This document shows positions 62,101 to 64,000 of a stretch of 64,000 nt of DNA, one piece after another (position 1 is the first letter of the stretch; each line of letters opens with the position of its first letter). The DNA lies in contig BLSF01000015.1 of NCBI GenBank assembly GCA_012862575.1, positions 53,005-117,004 on the forward strand. The letters are read 5' to 3'. A model generated the notes under the pieces. It saw only the letters and a list, made by a program, of their open reading frames with translations. It did not search any database and was not told where the DNA came from. Both the position numbers and the translations under genes were made by a program. This stretch comes from Parietichytrium sp. I65-24A (lineage: Eukaryota > Sar > Bigyra > Thraustochytrida > Thraustochytriidae).

Positions 62101-63054
62101 GGACCGCAGCACGAGTGCCTTCACAAAGAAGAATGGCTCCTTGAGGGGCATCAGCGGGCTAACTTCCTTGATCACCACCTGTGTGGACGCCACGGTTCGG
62201 CTGCGCGGTCTCTTCTGCGCGACGTTCCTGACACAAACCTCTGCCGCCAGGCCATCAGCTGCCTCTTCTTGCACCTTATCTTCGCCCACCCAGAGGAACT
62301 CGTCGATCTCAAGGTAGACGCCCACTCTCACTCTAGCTCTGCCGCGAGCCGCCTGATGCGCGGCGGCGAGTGATGCGTCTTCCAAGGTATTCAGCGCGGT
62401 GCCCTGTGACAAGTCGTGTGATGCAGGAGGTTCGGGCCAAGACCCCCACGCGATGGCACACATATCGCCGTCTGGCGCCGGCGCAAGCTTGCCCATGAGC
62501 CCGTCGCGTTTGGAGGGCCTTGACACCGGCACCGCACACTGCGGGGTGAACGCGACCAACAGCGGCTCGCCGTCGCTGTCAAACAGTCCTCTCTGTATGC
62601 TGCGGCGAGCTTTCTCGCCCAGTACCACAGGCACACCGCGCGCTTCGAACCTCCTTGCACCATCTGCATCATCATCCTTGCTCCCGAGACCGGTTCCCTC
62701 GGGAACGTTGCGGAGCAGGTCCCACCGCTCCAATCGATCCCGTGCGTCCTCGCGCCGTTCCGCGAACGATCCGCGTTCCCCGGGACCGCAGGTCTCCCTG
62801 AACCGCTTGCACGACCCCGCCGGTAGCGTCCAGGCGCCCAAGTCCCCCAGTTCGTCCGCCAAGTTTGCCGAGTTTGCCGAGTTTGCCGAGTTGGACGCGG
62901 CAAGGGAGCCGTCCAACGCCACGAGCGTGCCCCCGTCCACGTCCCACACCACGTGCAGCGCGCACACATGCGTGCGGACACCCGTGTCCGCGCGCGAGTA
63001 CGCTGCCAGCGAGGACCCCGACGCCGCAGCGCGAACCGCGCCGCTCAGCGCCAT
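59128..63054 (-). CDS. CTC1: CST telomere-maintenance complex subunit CTC1
   Basis: 1308 aa from the ATG at 63054 (human CTC1 is 1217 aa); the open frame goes 18 bases further without an ATG. CTC1 binds single-stranded telomeric DNA with STN1 and TEN1 and recruits DNA polymerase alpha-primase. The protein is a chain of OB folds: ILLRDKTGSIELHSEPGSKL resembles the LxDxTGS block of CTC1. VLCYIDPIAKTYLPTGLCRAGSIVDVENPKRI, then GIYCQCGVSS, follows the animal/plant block around YxPLGLxPGxxVRF. Close to the C terminus lies a zinc site (CALCGLEFSKGTAHCSQDSC) before VVEDGTAQAYL. The N-terminal 200 residues are poorly conserved and carry an NSANSA repeat. A generic OB-fold protein is the alternative, but length and order favour CTC1. 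Confidence 0.75.
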   Translation of the reverse strand: MALSGAVRAAASGSSLAAYSRADTGVRTHVCALHVVWDVDGGTLVALDGSLAASNSANSANSANLADELGDLGAWTLPAGSCKRFRETCGPGERGSFAERREDARDRLERWDLLRNVPEGTGLGSKDDDADGARRFEARGVPVVLGEKARRSIQRGLFDSDGEPLLVAFTPQCAVPVSRPSKRDGLMGKLAPAPDGDMCAIAWGSWPEPPASHDLSQGTALNTLEDASLAAAHQAARGRARVRVGVYLEIDEFLWVGEDKVQEEAADGLAAEVCVRNVAQKRPRSRTVASTQVVIKEVSPLMPLKEPFFFVKALVLRSSNEGNVCPEGALVTLCFRGEKLASWHVLLRPRDCIVLQNISYDGDYALDRSTFELFLVTSSSCVMRAKEPAKDTAADDYEEDTAKDGASQTQDSVHQDTGVKSTCTYQGVITNRIGAFVLEMDHDPRLKVFFSHVPVASAGLGLRVGTKVRLENVNLVYIRGQLEGLVFTMRSTFSFLKFSEYSTPNEDFFRFSLTFQRVVGKCNVYTAYWLLEGLGRLAVKFGRGVISSLQQTKVLIDALRDLRLCALGELAETEDKKLSKRSLTSEFLRRDMTLCLPQICSPRVRNTKAVPKHVAIKFRLPFIISVQEVLGLLNRVLVEQPPWRRCTGKSQHQKITKVQTTGMDTMSFQVDIRERIKHSENLTLLGWLICSPRTGQILLRDKTGSIELHSEPGSKLEALLAQYRTGAAPPLCVALTNFTLQVEALGNLKNLTSASLLSESKSPFQLWTSHASLDGDTTGACIVRYYVRPAPPEEPASCIQLSILKPTELASSNGKSVKETPMETLRSDEVNLVLILLKLPMVVQAGAGSQGKRGPADCDLAEPAEFWHESLGKVDVTIQNGGHTGFPPQMHFLRIGKVYTCSKLRKTSDSSYVMTARTRFCGASLSPLALTAVRAKIEQDLQGKCNFYNPTQVSQVYDNPELCTGFWFLRGVVTSISLRQKFGADHNSAIPRVHQANTLAIEIRDLGSPHTVLCYIDPIAKTYLPTGLCRAGSIVDVENPKRIENPTRGIYCQCGVSSRIRVLKVGRFDNTLSAPLPPSNPSAIVNFDRLLTNALQFPGKIIFGATRFYISEIHFFAMYKRCALCGLEFSKGTAHCSQDSCNGNKIYNVFTKLECVVEDGTAQAYLIAQGQIAQILLADVWDRLSQSLASYNGSFLRYDMRHTINPAEAEEADPSLALELEFESIVFSFQFSPVMHWNGFMKLHGNVRKKGSSSEPSMFQEGKVYIRDIHLTKNVIVQSGTLPRLTLIPLAVSRENSREYVLRLLSGN
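62861..62895 (-). repeat. Coding 9-bp repeat in CTC1 (NSA)n
   Basis: Almost four copies of a 9-bp unit related to GCCGAGTTT (plus strand) encode Asn-Ser-Ala repeats in the weakly conserved N terminus. Confidence 0.85.
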
Positions 63055-63430
63055 GTCCCGCACCTGTGCCACTGCCTGCTCTGCGTACTGCGTACTGTGT
63101 ACTGTGCACTGTGGGGCCCACTGCTACACTGTTACGCTGTTACACTGTTACCGTACCTGTGGGGCCGAGAAGCTGGCGGGGGTTTGTGCTAGCTAGTTGA
63201 GTGTGGGAACTGTGGGAACTGTGGGAACTATGCGACTTGGGGAGCACGAATTTTGAGGGTCAAGCTGGGCGCGGTTGGTGAGTGGAGATGTGCGTAGGAA
63301 ATGTATGTGGTCAATGGTGTGGCGGGAAAGGGGTTCGTTTTGCAAGTCGGTTGCTTTGCTTTTGTAATTGATTAGCTGGAGTACAGTATATATGTTCGAG
63401 GTTTGCGGTTGATTGCTTGTGGGTTCAAGT
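63055..63430. other. 5' flank of CTC1 with three tandem repeats
   Basis: GTACTGT units (63082-63112), TGTTACAC units (63124-63151) and GTGGGAACT units (63202-63229) stack directly upstream of the CTC1 ATG. A GTATATATG element at 63384-63392 could act as TATA on the minus strand. No gene. Confidence 0.65.
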
Positions 63431-63679
63431 TTAGCGGCGAATGACGACGGTCTCGTGATGTCTGTGGTGGTGGTGTCTTGGCTCCACAACTACCACCGGG
63501 CCGCGTCTTGGCTCTGCCACGATGACGGGCCGCGGCTCTACAATGACAGCTGGGCCGCGTCTTGGTTCCACAACGACAGCTGGTCCACGCCTTGGCTCTA
63601 CAACGACAGCTGGTCCACGCCTTGGCTCTACAATGACAGTCTCGTGTCTACGGCGGTTGTTCTCGACGATGAAGACCAT
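63431..63679 (-). CDS. Small repeat protein (EPRRGPAVVV)n
   Basis: 82 aa from the ATG at 63679. It opens MVFIVENNRRRHETVIV, then has about five copies of a 10-residue unit EPRRGPAVVV (30 bp at DNA level), then a His/Arg-rich end (EPRHHHHRHHETVVIRR) that echoes the HETVIV of the start. No known domain. The opposite strand is also open across the repeat (63413-63715), so the coding strand is uncertain; the non-repeat ends HETVIV and HETVVI favour the minus strand. A structural or disordered secreted or nuclear peptide cannot be told apart. Confidence 0.4.
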   Translation of the reverse strand: MVFIVENNRRRHETVIVEPRRGPAVVVEPRRGPAVVVEPRRGPAVIVEPRPVIVAEPRRGPVVVVEPRHHHHRHHETVVIRR

Positions 63680-64000
63680 TTTAGCTTGAGTGCGCTTGCA
63701 AAGTCTTTGAGCTAGCCTGGTTGTTTGGATTCTGTTCTTGTGCGTTTTACTTGATTTTGTTTTGAGATTGCTTGAGTTGAGGGTTTGCAAAAGTCCAGGA
63801 ATGTGATCTCCTGGCTCTTCTCTCCCTTCCGGTCAACCCACCAAGCAATTGTGAAGGGTTGCAATCTGCGTTTCAGAACAGCAGAATTCAGATACACTGT
63901 GCAGTTCATTGGCCTTCAATGTACACCTTCCGAAACGTACCACCGCTTTGTTCGATGAGAAACACGCCTCCCTATGTGCCGAATGAGAGAATGTTTTGCT
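63680..64000. other. Window edge, no gene seen
   Basis: About 320 bp of flank upstream of the small repeat protein. No recognisable coding or RNA feature. Confidence 0.6.

Noticed and set aside
1-64000. tRNA, 5S rRNA, CRISPR arrays and intact insertion sequences or retroelements
   Set aside because: I scanned by eye for B-box words, conserved 5S words, regularly spaced repeats, transposase and reverse-transcriptase motifs and found none; tRNAscan-SE and Infernal would be needed to be certain.

Overview
The window is nuclear DNA of a eukaryotic microbe. The genes are long and mostly unbroken, and they encode eukaryote-only proteins: large subunits of RNA polymerases I and III, a tri-snRNP protein, EXO84, G-protein beta and CTC1. 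Only two introns are clear, a 321-bp one in RPA1 and a 72-bp one in the LRR-IQ-WW gene. Both have GTAAGT donors, and the shorter has a perfect TACTAAC branch site. A CFAP52 (WDR16) orthologue implies a lineage with motile cilia. A giant LRR-IQ-WW-B-box protein resembles ones I recall from stramenopiles. My best guess is a flagellated, intron-poor stramenopile such as a labyrinthulomycete (thraustochytrid). That is an inference; an intron-poor red alga is the main alternative, but CFAP52 argues against it.

Layout. 0-13 kb: an ankyrin protein ending in a pre-Nudix domain (+), a zinc-binding/HAD-like protein (+), SNU23/ZMAT2 (-) and RPC2 of Pol III (+). 13-15 kb: a lineage-specific, possibly DNA-binding protein (-). 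15-24 kb: about 9 kb without a convincing gene. 24-36 kb: a membrane-anchored serine-protease homologue whose catalytic residues are lost (+), a 7-TM protein (-), CFAP52 (+), G-beta (-) and an SH3-GYF-GYF-Tubby protein (+). 36-45 kb: the LRR-IQ-WW-B-box scaffold (-) and a C2H2 zinc-finger protein (+). 45-55 kb: RPA1 of Pol I (+) and EXO84 (+). 55-64 kb: a secreted protein with three repeated modules (-), CTC1 of the CST telomere complex (-) and a small repeat protein (-).

The genes are not an operon and mostly have unrelated housekeeping roles. The 26-36 kb stretch does put a 7-TM protein, a G-beta subunit, an axonemal protein and a Tubby protein side by side, which may or may not be meaningful. 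The strongest global pattern is that nearly every gene has its own short tandem repeat, different from gene to gene, in the few hundred bases before its start codon. In three or four genes a similar repeat runs inside the N-terminal coding region. No tRNA, rRNA, CRISPR array or intact mobile element was recognised.
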